From Nissolia schottii (Eukaryota; Streptophyta; Magnoliopsida; Fabales; Fabaceae): a stretch of DNA of 64,000 nt. The notes under the pieces were generated by a model. It did not search any database, had not been told where the DNA came from, and worked only from the letters and a program-made list of their open reading frames with translations. Below are positions 22,364 to 40,279 of the stretch, piece after piece. Positions within the stretch are counted from its first letter, which is position 1. Every line of letters begins with the position of its first letter. The stretch is taken from assembly GCA_003254905.1 (NCBI GenBank), contig QANU01096872.1, positions 344,694-408,693 on the forward strand. Direction: 5' to 3'. A program made the position numbers and the translations under genes.

Positions 22364-25073
22364 TGTAACACCCCTGCTAACTGCCTACTTCCATGGTAGT
22401 AAGCAATGCTCACAGGGTTGTTATGCGTCGTGTCAGGTTAACTTTTACCCTTACTTTTACCTTTACAAATAGTTCTTATGCAAAATATGGACCAATTTAA
22501 AATTTATTCTTTTACAGTACCAGTTTGTAAATTAGCGGCCGTGCGTGATTTGAAGAACATATATAACAACAGTCGCTATAGGCTAAAGGTAACTGAAGCA
22601 GAACATAGAGAGTATATGTGCGTACATAAATAAATACAACCAAGGTCCCACATCGGTACACATTGTCATAATAATAAATATGTACACAAAATGGATCTAA
22701 GTCCTAATACATAATCCAAAACATATATTCTCCAAAACATATATATCCATCGTGTCAGCATCGTCCCTGTGTCTTGACCTCTACCAACTGTCAGTGCAGT
22801 CACCTCGTACACCTGCTGGATCCATAACCGAGTGGGGGGTGAGAACTCTTAGTCCTCAGTGGGGTTCCTTAGCACTAACTATTGTTCATTTACTCGGGTA
22901 TCCTCCAGGCCGCTCAGGAGATCTCTAAGTGATCATGCATACTAAAACCCTACTGATTATTATCTTGGCCTAGGGTCCTGAACAGCTTTATCTATGTTAC
23001 TACGTGATCAGGGAACTAGTCTTGCTTATCTAGGTTCTCGCGCTTTCTACTCCTAACCATCGTTACATAACCACATCATAAACATGTATGCTGACAGACA
23101 CACTGATCATCACGCATATGTTGCGCGGTAAACCTTCCACCATGCTTGCCAGGCACGGGACATTTCATAATATCAATGCAAGGGGTCATCGTACCGATGA
23201 GGCACGGTATTCAATGCATGTTCTCATCATATCTTTTCTTTCTTTCTTCTCATTTTGTTCTTCCGGGCCAGGCGTGAACTCCGTGGACCCCGGTCTTACT
23301 CATTTTGTTCTTTTCCTGTGTCCCAATACTCCCTCGTACACCTCAGGACCGTCGTCCCCATGGTGGTGTACGACCTGCCTTCTCTGTCTGTTTCCCGGGC
23401 AAACATGACTCCACCCCCTTCCCGGGTGGCGAGGGGCCGCCCTCTTGGCTAAGCCGGAAGCGGACCATATCATACACATATTCATCGCATCATAATCCAT
23501 TCATTTTTCTATCACATGTCATGCGTCTCATCATTCTTTTCTCTCGTATGCACATTTATCTTTTCTCATCATGCTCTTGTTCCTACATTTCATTCTCATC
23601 TTCATTTATTACTCATTCATTAGACAATAACTTCTAGTGATCTATCCTCATGATGCATGAATTAACATAACATAATAATTTCACATTTACTCACATAACC
23701 AATTTTCTAAGGCTCTAGGCCCATTAGAACACAAACACAAGCTCAACACTCCAGTTTTTCAGCGTTCCTTCGAGTGACAAAGCCTCATCATTCGAATGTC
23801 TCGAAAACTTAGTTTTTGTTTCTAAAAATCTTATGTCATTCGAATGCCTAAGGTCTGGTCATTCGAATGAAACCCTGCGAATTCCTTCATTCGAATCCCT
23901 TGAGAATTCAATCGATTGAAATCCTGCTCAGACTTTCATTCGATTGAATCCTCCTGCATTCGACTGAAATCCTTGGGAATTCATTCGAATCCCTGGGGAT
24001 TTCATTCGAATCCCACAGTAAAAATCGCCAGTTTCGTCAAAATTCTCCGAGGCTTCGCTGTAACTTTTCCCCAACAGTACATTTTCTGGGTTCCAATCAA
24101 TACAATTAAATTTTCCTAACATCCCAAACTACTCAAAATCATTTTCACAACCTAGTCTCTATATTTTTCACATAATGCTACCTAAATCAACTACTCAAAA
24201 ATACACATATAAAATCATATATCAATCCACATAGACAGTGGGCTTAGGATTACCCACTTTCCAGGCGCACTTGGAAGTTGTCAGAAACGACTCCCGAGAG
24301 CTTTAAGATAATCCAGCTATTTTTCCTGAGTCCGATGGAGTAATCGTCGCGCGCACAAACGGACAGAGTAACAGCACAGCAGATGAAAACTTTGAGAAAT
24401 GGCACTGAGGCCGTGCGTTTATATAGGCACCAAGGGGTGCTGTTAGCTTCCGTGAGAAGCTTTGCCTTTTCACTTCTTTTTCTTTTCTTTTTTTCTTTTT
24501 CAAAATTATCCTTTAAGCCTAATTACTCTTTTGCCCTTCCTTTAATTTTTATTTCCTTTTATATCCTAAATTTGTTTTTCCCTTTTACCCTTCACCTTTT
24601 TAATTATTTCCCCTTTTGTCCTTTTCTTTATTTTTTTCTTTATTTTCCTTTCACTGACGTGGGAATTAATTCCCAACCCAGTTCAATTTATTTCGCGATC
24701 ATGTTTGATCGCGTTTTGTTATTTTTCGGTCGTGTTCGGATATTCTAAAAATATTCCGAGCACATATCCGCGATCTACTAATTTCCCGGACCATAGAGGT
24801 ATGTCCGGTTAAGGTATTCGTGAATTTATTACCCGGAGGAAATTTTCACAGATACCTTAAGTGTCTACCGAAATTCCGATTTTTGTCAAAATTTGGCACG
24901 GACGTCGTGGCACTCCGCGAGATCAAGAAACAATTACTTGACTGGAGTTTGAAAGCGATTAATGTTCTAAATAATTTTTTCAATCCAAATAATCGCATCT
25001 AATGTGCTTTTAATTAAGTCAAAAATGGAGATTTTCACGAAATTCTCGTAAGGAGAAAATTCGAGATGTTACA
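22364..25073 (-). mobile_element. Solo LTR (probable Ty3/gypsy), 2.7 kb
   Basis: The element starts TGTAACACCCC and ends GAGATGTTACA, with exact 5-bp duplications TTTGT at 22359-22363 and 25074-25078. TG...CA ends with short inverted repeats (TGTAACA) and a 5-bp duplication define an LTR. The minus strand reads TGTAACATCTCGAATTTTCT at its start and has CCTATATAAACGC (24415-24427), a TATA box, so the LTR faces left. No internal retrotransposon sequence or second LTR is present, so it is best explained by LTR-LTR recombination. Gypsy assignment rests on resemblance to known plant LTR starts. Reading frames inside are not protein-like. Confidence 0.8.
23785..24015. repeat. Cluster of ATTCGAAT-type motifs within the solo LTR
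   Basis: About nine copies of CATTCGAATG or one-base variants (CATTCGATTG, CATTCGACTG, AATCGATTGA) occur at roughly 20-35 bp spacing. The core TTCGAA is palindromic. Three further copies occur in another LTR-like remnant at 43205-43310. Confidence 0.7.
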
Positions 25074-25108
25074 TTTGTCATGTGCTAATCTACATATTTA
25101 AATATAAT

Positions 25109-26601
25109 TGTTAAAAAGTTAAAAGCATTTTTTCTCTTCTCTCTCTTTTTTTTTCTTCCGTTCATTGTTTGAGACTGTTAGAAAACGGGTTGTCATCATC
25201 CCTTTTGTTGGTGGCAACCCCACCAATTTTTATTCTCTTTTATTACCTAAGTATTTATTGAATAAAAGACTCAGATCTATTTGATTGTGGGTATAGGTAT
25301 CTAAATTTGTTGTTTCTTGAAATGACTTATCTCGTATTTTTATTTTCCCCTTTGTGGTAGTGTAGGTTCCCAAGCCTGTTGGTTCCTTTTGTGGTTATTT
25401 CTTTTGTACTATGTTACAAATGACAAAGATGATCAAATCTATGGCTAAAAAATATGTAATACACTATTCAAATTGCAACATTTTTTGTGTTTGTTTCCGA
25501 TGTGAAAGATGTTAGATATCGATAGTCTTCAGACAAGTTGCAGAGCTACAGACTGAGTTAATTCAGGATGCAAAGTGTTTTTGCTTCTTATTTACATTAG
25601 ATTTGATGTATTTTTTTTACTTTGTAAATGTTGTTAGGCTTCCCTATAAATGAAATTATGTTTATTGTAAAAAAAAAAAAGGATAGAACTGTAAGTCATC
25701 GACAGTCTATGTTGACCCTGGTATGCCTTGTACGATCGTAAAATATAATAGGATTCATGTAGATTTAAGAAAAGATCGTAAAGCTCGGACATGGCAGCCT
25801 GTGATGCTCGGTGTCATGTATCATGTAGATTAGGGCTAACTATCAAGAATCTATGGTCTCGAGCAATGTATCTCTAACTATCGTGGCTTAGGTACTTAGG
25901 TAGTGCTCTAAGACTAACTATCAGGAATCTATGGACTCGGGTAGTGTATCCCCAATTGTCATGGCCTAGGTACTTGGATAGTGTGTTTCCAGGATAATGC
26001 ATCATAAAGTAAAATCGTAATGCTCGGATCGTCTATCTAGAGAACTCCCCAACTGGTTATGCTTTCAAATGTTTATATGTATTGGTTATTATTATAGAAA
26101 TATTTTATGCTTGTTATATATTATGTATTGCATCTGTATGTCATGTGTTTTTCAAAGTGCCTCATGTCGTCGTGTGGACGGCCATTCGCTGAGCCTCTTC
26201 CCAGAGTTCTCAACCTTCAACCTCCCCTTCTAGTTACAGGTTACGAAGCAGCGTAGCAGAGCATGGATTTTATGGTCAGTGCAAAGACGCCAGAATCCAA
26301 GATTCAGCAGTTCACCTTGAGGTGAAGCTATCTATATGAATTGTTATTTTATTTTTATTTTGTAATCGAGTCATGTCTAGAGTGCTCCAATTGTATACAG
26401 GTAAGATTCTTTGACAAGTTGCGTATTTTATCATGTATATTTATGTTTAATGTAAAAGAGTTTATATTTATTCAGAAAAGAAAGGTTTTATTTGTTTTAA
26501 CTAAAGTTAAAGTGCATGATTTACAAAAAGCATTCCTAAGAGGCTTCCGTAAGGGAACTAGTCCCTTGTGTGCCGGTCACGCTCTAAGTTGGAGTGTGAC
26601 A
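25109..26601 (-). mobile_element. Probable solo LTR, 1.5 kb
   Basis: On the minus strand the right end reads TGTCACACTCCAACTTAGAG with GTGACCGGCACACAAGGG after it, a typical start of plant chromovirus (Ty3/gypsy) LTRs. The left border is chosen where TGTTAAAAAG follows ATAAT (25104-25108), matching ATAAT after the right end (26602-26606); in AT-rich DNA this 5-bp match could be chance. Internally two ~100-bp stretches (25800-25990) are imperfect direct repeats around CTAACTATCAGGAATCTATG. No coding region or second LTR is present. Confidence 0.55.
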
Positions 26602-26606
26602 ATAAT

Positions 26607-26942
26607 TTCTATTGATAAATCAAATCAATTTTTTGTGATTTGTATGTTCATTTTAATATTAAAAAATCATAGTATATTTTATTTGTTTTTGTTATTTTGT
26701 TTTTTACATGATTAGGGTGACCATCAGTGTGGGCTCAGGGATTGAACCCTTAACATTTGGTTTTGGTTAATAAGCACATTCCATTCAACCACACCTCTAA
26801 GTTATTTGTTTTTGAATAAAATATAAATAATTGTAAAATATAAAGAAAATGACACTTAAGCGTAACTCGTGGTCAAAACACCTAATCATTAAATTTAATT
26901 AAATATCAAGGTAATCATTCGATCTTAATTAGCTAAAGTAAT
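26607..26942. other. Intergenic, possible tRNA-derived fragment
   Basis: Around 26735-26800 the words GGGATTGAACCCTTAACATT and CAACCACACC resemble an inverted B-box region of a SINE, but no A box or tail can be defined. Otherwise nothing is recognised. Confidence 0.3.
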
Positions 26943-26944
26943 TA

Positions 26945-27389
26945 CTCCCTCTGTTTACTTTTAATTGTAATTTTTTACTTTTAGATATATTGTTGATTGG
27001 ATATATTTGGATCAAAAATGCTACATGTACACCCAATTTTATACACCCATACATACACCATTAATAATGCTCAAACTTTATTATCATGAATACACAAACA
27101 TTACAAATTTATAGACGATATTCTCAATTATACTTAATTAAGTGCACAAACATTACAGACATTAAAACACAAACTTTATGTATATATATATATAGGGTGT
27201 ATGTATGGTGTATATTTTTTGGTGTACGTGTAGCAGGACTCTGTTTGGATGCAATTGCATTAAAATACATTGCATCCAAATACATTCAGTTAACAATGTA
27301 TCTAAAAGTCAAAAACATTATATCCAAATACATCTCATCAACGATATATCTAAAAGTAAAAAATGACAATTAAAAATGAACGGGGTAGG
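26945..27389. mobile_element. Stowaway-like MITE, split by another MITE
   Basis: The left end CTCCCTCTGTTTACTTTTAA and the complement of the right end (CCTACCCCGTTCATTTTTAA) align without gaps, and the similarity continues through TTTTTTACTTTTAGATATAT. TA lies on both sides (26943-26944, 27390-27391), as expected for Stowaway elements. A second MITE (27020-27234) sits inside it, and a stretch near 27270-27365 is partly duplicated. The element ends about 400 bp before the TAA1-like start codon. Confidence 0.75.
27020..27234. mobile_element. 215-bp MITE nested in the Stowaway-like MITE
   Basis: The ends GCTACATGTACACC and GGTGTACGTGTAGC are inverted repeats matching at 13 of 14 positions, and the pairing continues through ATACACCCATACATACACC against GGTGTATGTATGGTGTAT. 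The core has ACAAACATTACA-type units related to the arrays at 776-1115 and 58845-59060. A target duplication was not identified. Confidence 0.7.
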
Positions 27390-27709
27390 TAGAAAAGGGT
27401 AAGGATTGTCCATTAGTGACTTCGTTTTTATGGAAAAGTCTATTATGGTAAGATATGTATATAAGGGAAATATCTAAAAGAAAATGAATGCATTTACAAT
27501 TTACTAAAAAAGAGAATCCACAAATTCTTAAGGAGAGATAATGTATAATTTATTTAAGAGAAAAGAATAAAAGTGTAAGTCCCATAATAATGTATTATCA
27601 TAGTTTCATAAAGAAAAGATGGTAGTTTACTAAAAAAAAAATAAAGAAAAGAAAGAATGACATATTTTTTTGGTCCTTAAAAAGATGGGTGAGAAAATTA
27701 GGATGCCCC

Positions 27710-27718
27710 TATATATAT
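27710..27718 (+). promoter_or_regulatory. Candidate TATA box of the TAA1-like gene
   Basis: CTATATATATAC about 85 nt before the start codon at 27797, a normal plant spacing allowing a 5' leader of about 50 nt. The MITE pair at 26945-27389 lies about 320 bp upstream. Confidence 0.6.
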
Positions 27719-27796
27719 ACATCCAAACTGAAGCCATTTCCAAGACAAGTGTAGAAGAGAACCAAGAGTGAGGCTCCCATTATCTCAAGTACCAGT

Positions 27797-33417
<5,621 letters not shown>

Positions 33418-35185
33418 TGATGGGATGTATTGAAATAATGTTGCACATAATGGAGTTCTTGTATCCTCTTGGAGGAGGAAGAATCTAGGTGATCTTACAC
33501 CATACAAAATCTTATTAAAGTGATGGAACCCAGTAACAATAATGAATGGAAAAGATACATGAAAGAACTTTTCCCTCTTGTAAACTTGGTTTTCATGGAA
33601 AGTAAGTTTATTACAATATAATTGATATTTAAAATAGTTTAATTTCCTTACACTATTAAAAAAAACATTTTACGTCATTTAATTATGTGTTGTCATGTTA
33701 ACAAAAATGATTAACTCTCACATACATGTTATCTCAAAATGAATTATTTTTGCTTAACAGCACATGATTTAATAACAACATTAAGCCCTTTTACAATGAT
33801 AGAGGATAAAAATTAAACTATATTTAAAAACCTAAAATCCAAAATCAACAAATTGTTGATTTCACTCAAATCTTAAATCGTAATAATATTATGGTAAACT
33901 TTTTCAAACTTGAAAAGGGGTTGAAGTAGCATTGATTAAGAAATTAAAATGGGTTCTGCTCCCCTAGTTGCAAATAATTTGGGGTAATGCTTGTTTAGTC
34001 TGTCAAAGTTTGAATCACTTTAATTGATGAAATTCAAAATCTAAATTTTTTATTTTTAAATTATAAGTTATATATTAAGTTAGTCCTTCAATTTATTATA
34101 ATTTATATTTTTTTTGTTGATTTATGATCATTTAAGACTAAAAACGTATTTATAATAACTAGGTTTGCAAATGAGATTATAACATCACTTAAGATTTTGT
34201 CTCAACACTAGTAATTGTAATTCTTAATTACTACCACAACTTTTTACAAATGCTTTCATAACCTCATCCCATATATTGGCAAAACTCACAACATTAATTG
34301 TTACTAGAATTTTATTTTATGTAATGTGACAAACTAACAAAAACGTGAATAATATTGAAATGAATGACTAACTTCAATTACGACTTACAATATTAAGCAT
34401 TAGAGTCATTTTAAATTTCAAGGATAAAAAAGTGTGTTGGACTTGTGATTTTATGGACAAAAACGAGGCTCGCCCCCAAATAATTCAGACTGACCGACCC
34501 CAGTTGTAGCTCATGCGGAAAGGAATTGGACTACACAAACAATATGGAACTACTGTCTTTACTGGGGGGGCAATATATGTTATTAAAAATTAATCATTTA
34601 TGTACCATATAAAAAAAAACGAGGGACCGGAACCTTAATTTGGCCACTCGAGATATCATAAAACAATTCTGCTTTTCTGCATTTGATGTGAAAAACGTTT
34701 TGAATAAATTAAAGTAGTTATGTATAATAGTACACAAATCATAAATGGGCTGTGAATCAAATCCCTTTCTGTAATTGGTCTCAAGAAGTCATTTACTTGG
34801 TAATACAAAAGCCAAGAATTATCTTAGAAATGTAAATCAAAATTACAATTTGAAGACTAAACACATGGAAAGATAGCGAATACAGAGAGACCCAAAATAA
34901 ATGAAACGAACATTTCCCAACCAAAAAACAGAGTTGACCAAAAGAACTTACAAGAGTTCTAACTTATCCTTGGAATTAATCATTTTCAGTTGACACGAAC
35001 TTTTTAGACAATGAACAACTTATATGCTGCCAGAACAGCCATCGTGAACAGAAAGATGGTTGGTCAAATAAATCCTATCTAAGTACTCTTAAGACTCCTT
35101 CCCCAATCCACCAGTTTATAGTCATTGATCACTGCATGATACAATTATTTGGTGAATTTCAAACACCAAACGCGGAAACAAGATC
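33418..35185. other. Intergenic region between convergent TAA1-like and AP1M genes
   Basis: Contains the 3' flanks of both converging genes. AT-rich, with no protein-like frame and no clear repeat ends. Confidence 0.5.
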
Positions 35186-38100
35186 TCAAATAAGCCTCAG
35201 TTCATACTCCCCAGCCATTGTTATGTATCTCACCCATGGAAGAGCCTGATATCCACTTTTCTCAATAATCTTCAAATATCTTACCTACAAATCAAAACAT
35301 TAACACGTTGATTACCTTCTTGATGAGCTTCAGTTAACTGAACAACAAAATCACAATATTTGGTAAACTAAAAATTTTCAAGAGTATATAAGGTGGATGC
35401 CAATGCTTCTTTTCTATGACCTAGTCAAATACATATCAAATGGTTCAAATAAACTGCTTCACAAAATCCTTAATGATGAAAAAGGAAAAAAAATTATGCA
35501 TATTAGTTTACGATCCAGCTACAGCCTCAACTTCTTTCTTTCCATTATTAATTCTGTACTAATTCAATATACATAAACACTCAGTGAAAACCGAATACAG
35601 CTCAATCGTGAGAACCTAAGACAAATATGAACTATAATAGATTCATTTAGTTCACAAACTATCCCTCAAATCAGAATGATACATGAGACAGAAGTTCTAA
35701 CAGTACACAGAACAGGCAGGGAAGTAGAGAGGACAGATTGGAAGATGTACAATATTGGAAATGTCCATCTTTGAATTTGAGATATAAAGGGGCATGGAAG
35801 AAATATCATTTCTATTCTAGTGCTTAAAAATTGGTGTAAACTGTAAACTAACAGCATTCAGAATATAATAAAACATTCTGTACAAGTAGCCATACCTGTA
35901 TCCCAGAAACAGTAAAATATGGTATCTCAAATTTTACACGTATAGGAGCTTTTCGCTCAGGAGCTGCTTCCTCATCTGTTATACTGGGAAGACGAAACTC
36001 TGCTCTTAACATATACTCCTGAAAGTATTAAACAAGATAACCAAATCCATTAAATGACAATCAGATTGAGGCACCAATAATGATTTTATTCATCCACAAA
36101 ATGCCATTTCCAAGTGAACTACTACCTTGCCCCCGGGAAAGGATCTTATTTTCCAGATTAATGCATCCTTTTCAGGCGCATATGATGCAGATCCCATTGA
36201 AGTCCGGACATTTGGGTTGGTCGCATCAGCAGGGACAGGCAACTCAATCTCTACATTTGTGGCAGTGCTGAAAAATTGAATTCTATGAGCAGTTGGGGAA
36301 GTAAAGACATTTAGGGTGGTAAAAAATCTAGAGCGAACCACTCATAATACAAAAATTTAAGGTAAGTGATTCTAATATCTTCAACAACAACTAAATCTTG
36401 TCCTGCGGGTCAGCTACAAGTGAAGTAATTCCCCCATCTTCATTCAAGAAAAAAGGGAGAAAAAGGAACAGATAATATCAGTACCTACGTTCCTTAAATT
36501 GACTCCTAGCTTTTACCATAATCTCAATCCGACTTTTTGAATGCTTTTCAACCTGTGCTTCCACCCAAATCAAAGGCTTAACCTGAAACCAAACATGTTA
36601 GAATCAAAGAGACTTCAAAATTCTTTTCATGTATGTATGTCTCTGCCCTCAAACTGAAATTTATTACATATCTACAGAAGAAAATGAACCTGTGTACTGA
36701 GCCTATACGTCATCAAATCAAATGATCCATCAGGCGGTATAAAGGAAATTGTTCGATCGTTCTCAAATCGGGCCAAACGCACACACCTGCATCAAGAGGC
36801 AGCACATAATTTTTAAACCAAAATCAAGAAAATAGAGAAACATGCTTGCACAAAGTATATTAAAATTTGCACCATAAATACCGATCAATTTGTATATACA
36901 AAAGAATCAAGCATACATACTGATGAAATTTGATGTCTTCCAAGTCAATCGCTTTTCCCTTGGTTGTTCTACCTTGTGCCTCTAACAATACTCTATCATT
37001 TAGGCCAAGTTTACACTCAGGCATACCACTGCATTAGATAAGAGAAATGGTTGAGGTTTCAGATAAAAATACTCAAGCAGAGAGCTTGACTGGAAAAACA
37101 GATACTTTACATGTAAAATCTTCCAAACAACTCTCAACTGTAATAGGAGGGTGCAATGAGTCAGTTAGTTCTTGACCCCCATGCAATATATCTAGTGGTG
37201 TAATGTCTACCACCAGCATCTAAAGAAAGCACTAAAATTACTTCATAAGGATTGAGTGAGCCTAAAACTCAACCCAAAAAACTAGCTAAGGGAGGAGGGT
37301 TGTCGAAGCTATTATAAAAGCTATTTTGGTCATATCCCTAAGCAATACATCTATGGGTGGTCGTGACCCAACATTAATCAAAACATCAGCTCTGATACCA
37401 TCTTAGAATTGAGTGGGTCTAACCAAAAGCGCTAAAGGGGGAGGTTGTTCAATTAATTATTAAGACTATCTTGGTCACATGCCTCAGCCGTAAGCAATGT
37501 GAGACTTAACACTATTGAATGAATAAAGCAATCTGAGCATGCGTAATCGGTAAAAATGAAATCAACATAGCGCAAATTGCTAGTTCGTATGCATTTCTAA
37601 AATTGTAGCTAGACCATATTGCTAACCTAATTAACTAGCAAACAATCTTAATATCTTGAAGTCTAATAGTTCTCATGGCAAGTAGAAAACAAACCTTAAA
37701 TATGTTCTCATCTTCAGTGCTCCAACAACATCAGACCTAATTATTTGTCCATTGCTATTGACGAGTATGTTAACACTCTCCACCACATCCAAGAAAACCT
37801 GAACAAATGAAAGAAAATAATAATTTTCGTCGGTGGCAAATAAGGGTCAAAATAATCAATCTTTGTGGCTTCTGCAATGGCTACCTCATTTTTTTTGTAG
37901 CTAATCCCTTCACTGCGCCAAGAGACAGCATTTGTTACAGCCATGGGAGGTCTCTGTGTAACTTCCATCCTGTAAGCATCCGTCTTGATAAATTCACTAA
38001 GAATCTTAGCCTCGGTATATTGGGGGTATCCAAAGTCCATAATTTCATCAAGTAGTTCATACTGGCAAAGGACACTAGAAATCAGCATGGATGCTCATCT

Positions 38101-38926
38101 TCTTTCAAACAAATAACAGACCCAAACAAAATAATCCAATGGACAAAGAACTGAATTCAAAGCTACATAGCCATTTTACCACAACAACAAAGTTATCCCT
38201 AAGAGACTCCTCTTCCAATTCTTCAAAATAATGCTTAAACACCTGCCAGAGACACGGATTATCCAGATCAATCGTCATCACATAAACTACACAAAAGTTA
38301 TACTCATTCTCAATTCAGAAGACTCAAAACCAGAATTAGGAATAACGCTCACATCAACTACACGATGCAGGAAGAAAAGAAGGCTAGCGGCATTGCAGTT
38401 TTGCCTGGTTGCTGTCATGAGGTAAACGTTGCTATGCTGAACGAACATGTAGGTAACACCATTATCATACACAACGGGATCTTGAGACTGCGCATCGGCC
38501 TGTCGCGCAATTTCAAACCAAATCAGAAGGAAAAAAAAAATGCTCAAAATTCTCCATTCCACTTCCACCTCAACTAACACAAATTAAAATTCCAGCCAAG
38601 CCTTAACGCACACATAAACAATCGCATAAAAGGAAAATAAAAATGAAAAAAGGATAAATCGAATTGTTGAAATCAGGATGCAGAATAAATGAGGGGAGGT
38701 GTTACTTGTGGCAAGCTGAATCCGAGTGATCCGATGAGACCATAAAATGAATCAAAAAAAAAAAGTGATAAGAAGAATGAGGAGGAGGAGTGAAGACCTC
38801 TTTCTCGATGAGCTTGGTGAAGAAGCGTTCGGCCTCGACGGCGGAGACATCGCCGCGGTAGTCGCGCCAGATGAGGATGCGACCTTTGATGTCGAGTAGG
38901 AAGAGAGCAGAGGCTGCCCCTGCCAT
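35186..38926 (-). CDS. AP1M2: AP-1 clathrin adaptor complex mu (medium) subunit
   Basis: Eleven minus-strand exons: 38926-38798, 38499-38353, 38242-38180, 38061-37885, 37798-37695, 37028-36921, 36786-36690, 36582-36485, 36267-36126, 36018-35896 and 35284-35186. All splice sites are GT-AG and the 428-aa product has the standard family length. The N-terminal longin-like domain (about 1-140, AASALFLLDIKGR, SLLFFLHRVVD) is followed by the mu homology domain (about 165-426), including WRSEGISYKKNE, LGLNDRVLLEAQGR, FIPPDGSFDLMTYRL and KAPIRVKFEIPYFTVSGIQ. AP-1 forms clathrin coats at the trans-Golgi network/early endosome; the mu subunit recognises YxxPhi cargo signals. Arabidopsis AP1M2 (HAP13) acts in vacuolar and cell-plate trafficking; the number 2 is assigned from similarity and gene order and could be AP1M1. 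Intron 5 contains a TRIM-like relic. Confidence 0.96.
37200..37516 (-). mobile_element. TRIM-like relic in intron 5 of the AP-1 mu gene
   Basis: On the minus strand an LTR-like block (about 37516 down to 37406) ends before ATGGTATCAGAGCTGATG, a primer-binding-site-like motif. This is followed by a second, diverged copy of the block (shared words ACCAAAATAGCTTTTA/ACCAAGATAGTCTTAA, CCCTTAGCTAG/CCCTTTAGCGC, GGGTTGAGTTTTAGGCTCAC/GGTTAGACCCACTCA). The layout is LTR, very short interior, LTR. Borders and target duplication are not resolved. Confidence 0.5.
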
Positions 38927-39590
38927 TGTAGATCGGATCGGATTTGGATCCGAATCAGAACCGGATCAGGATCTGGATCAGATCAGCGTTGCGAAGAAAA
39001 TGAAGGAGGAGGAGGAGGAGGAGGAGGAGGAGGAGAAAAGGAAAAGCGCTCGCTAGGGTTCAGCGAGGCATGTTCGAAGCTGAACCATGGATTGGATTAT
39101 AGAGGTGATTCTTCTGTTTCTGTGTTTGTGCAGTTATTTTTTTTGTGTTGTATTATTTGCAATGGCTGGAGCTGAAGATGTTCCTTCGCTTCGTGGTCTG
39201 GTGGTGGGTTGAAATTGAAAGCGCTGTGGGACATGTGCTCCTGCGACTACCAAGTGTGACCCAAACGACGTGTCGTTTCCCTTCATATTTTACATTTTTC
39301 ATTTTTAACAAAGGCCTTTCTTAATTTGCTTTTTCTTACTGCGTGATGACACAGTGTTCAGGTGGGGGTATTTTTATAAGGTAATGTAATTTTTTTTTTA
39401 GAGGATTTCAATTAACTTGTTATAAAAAATTTTATTTAAACACTAAATGAAATGAATTTTAAAATTTTCATTTTTTTAATTATTTTATATATTTTGAAAG
39501 AGTTGATTCATCTTTACTTATTGTCTTGACTAAATCATTCTCAAACTCTATCACCATTCATCATCTATTACTCATTGTTCATAACTGGTT
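38927..39590. other. 5' leader/promoter of the AP-1 mu gene and intergenic DNA
   Basis: A GGA trinucleotide run at about 39004-39035 lies in the probable 5' leader of the minus-strand gene. No other feature is recognised. Confidence 0.45.
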
Positions 39591-39594
39591 GACT

Positions 39595-39845
39595 ACTGCT
39601 AAACGCTAGCTGGAACACCGAACGACCACCATCAAACGTCGACCAACAACCACCCAACGCTGGTTGGTCACCTCCAATCGTCAACTGGCCACCTCCGATC
39701 ACCGATTGTCCAACTCTGGTTGCCGGCTAGCCACCTTTGGTTGCCAACAGGCCACCTGTGATCACCATGGGCCACCTTCGATGGTCGCCCGTGCCACCAC
39801 CAACCATCGGCAGGCTACTGCGATAGCTGGCCAGAGCCTACTTAA
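39595..39845. repeat. GC-rich degenerate tandem repeat
   Basis: Loose repeats around GGCCACCTCCGATCACC / TAGCCACCTTTGGTTGCC recur every ~24-30 bp inside AT-rich flanks with partly inverted A/T runs (39400-39480 and 39925-40010). It looks like the expanded core of a non-autonomous transposon. The plus-strand frame at 39664-39903 is a by-product of the repeat. Confidence 0.5.
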
Positions 39846-40279
39846 AGTAGATAAATACAATATCATTATACAAACAAAGTATTTTATAAATGGTGTAATA
39901 TAACTATTTTGTCCAAACTATAAATTTTTAAAATGAAGAGAATTAAATTGAATCATTTAATTTTTTTTTCATTTTAAATTCCTTAGAAATTTGAAAATGC
40001 TCCATCCAAACACAACATTAGTTTTTGGATTTTGGATAATTATTTATTTGACATGTCAATTTTTTTTTGTGATGTTTCCTTTTATAGAGTCTTATAGATA
40101 ATAGAGATATTTAGATCTATTATGAAATGATTCGTAATGCATTTTTCAAGTAGTTTTTTGGGTTAGTCTTCGATGTAAATAATGTTTAGACATCGATAAT
40201 CTTTAGACAAAAAATAGTGTTATAGATATTTCATTAGTTTATAATGCATAGTGCATTTATATCTTATTAACATTAAGAG

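Noticed and set aside
23088-23637. Several overlapping frames inside the 2.7-kb solo LTR
   Set aside because: No domains; C/T-rich LTR sequence with no second LTR or pol region.
37681-37798. Apparent frameshift in AP-1 mu exon 5
   Set aside because: Recounting the bases gave a 104-nt exon with correct phase; the frame is intact.
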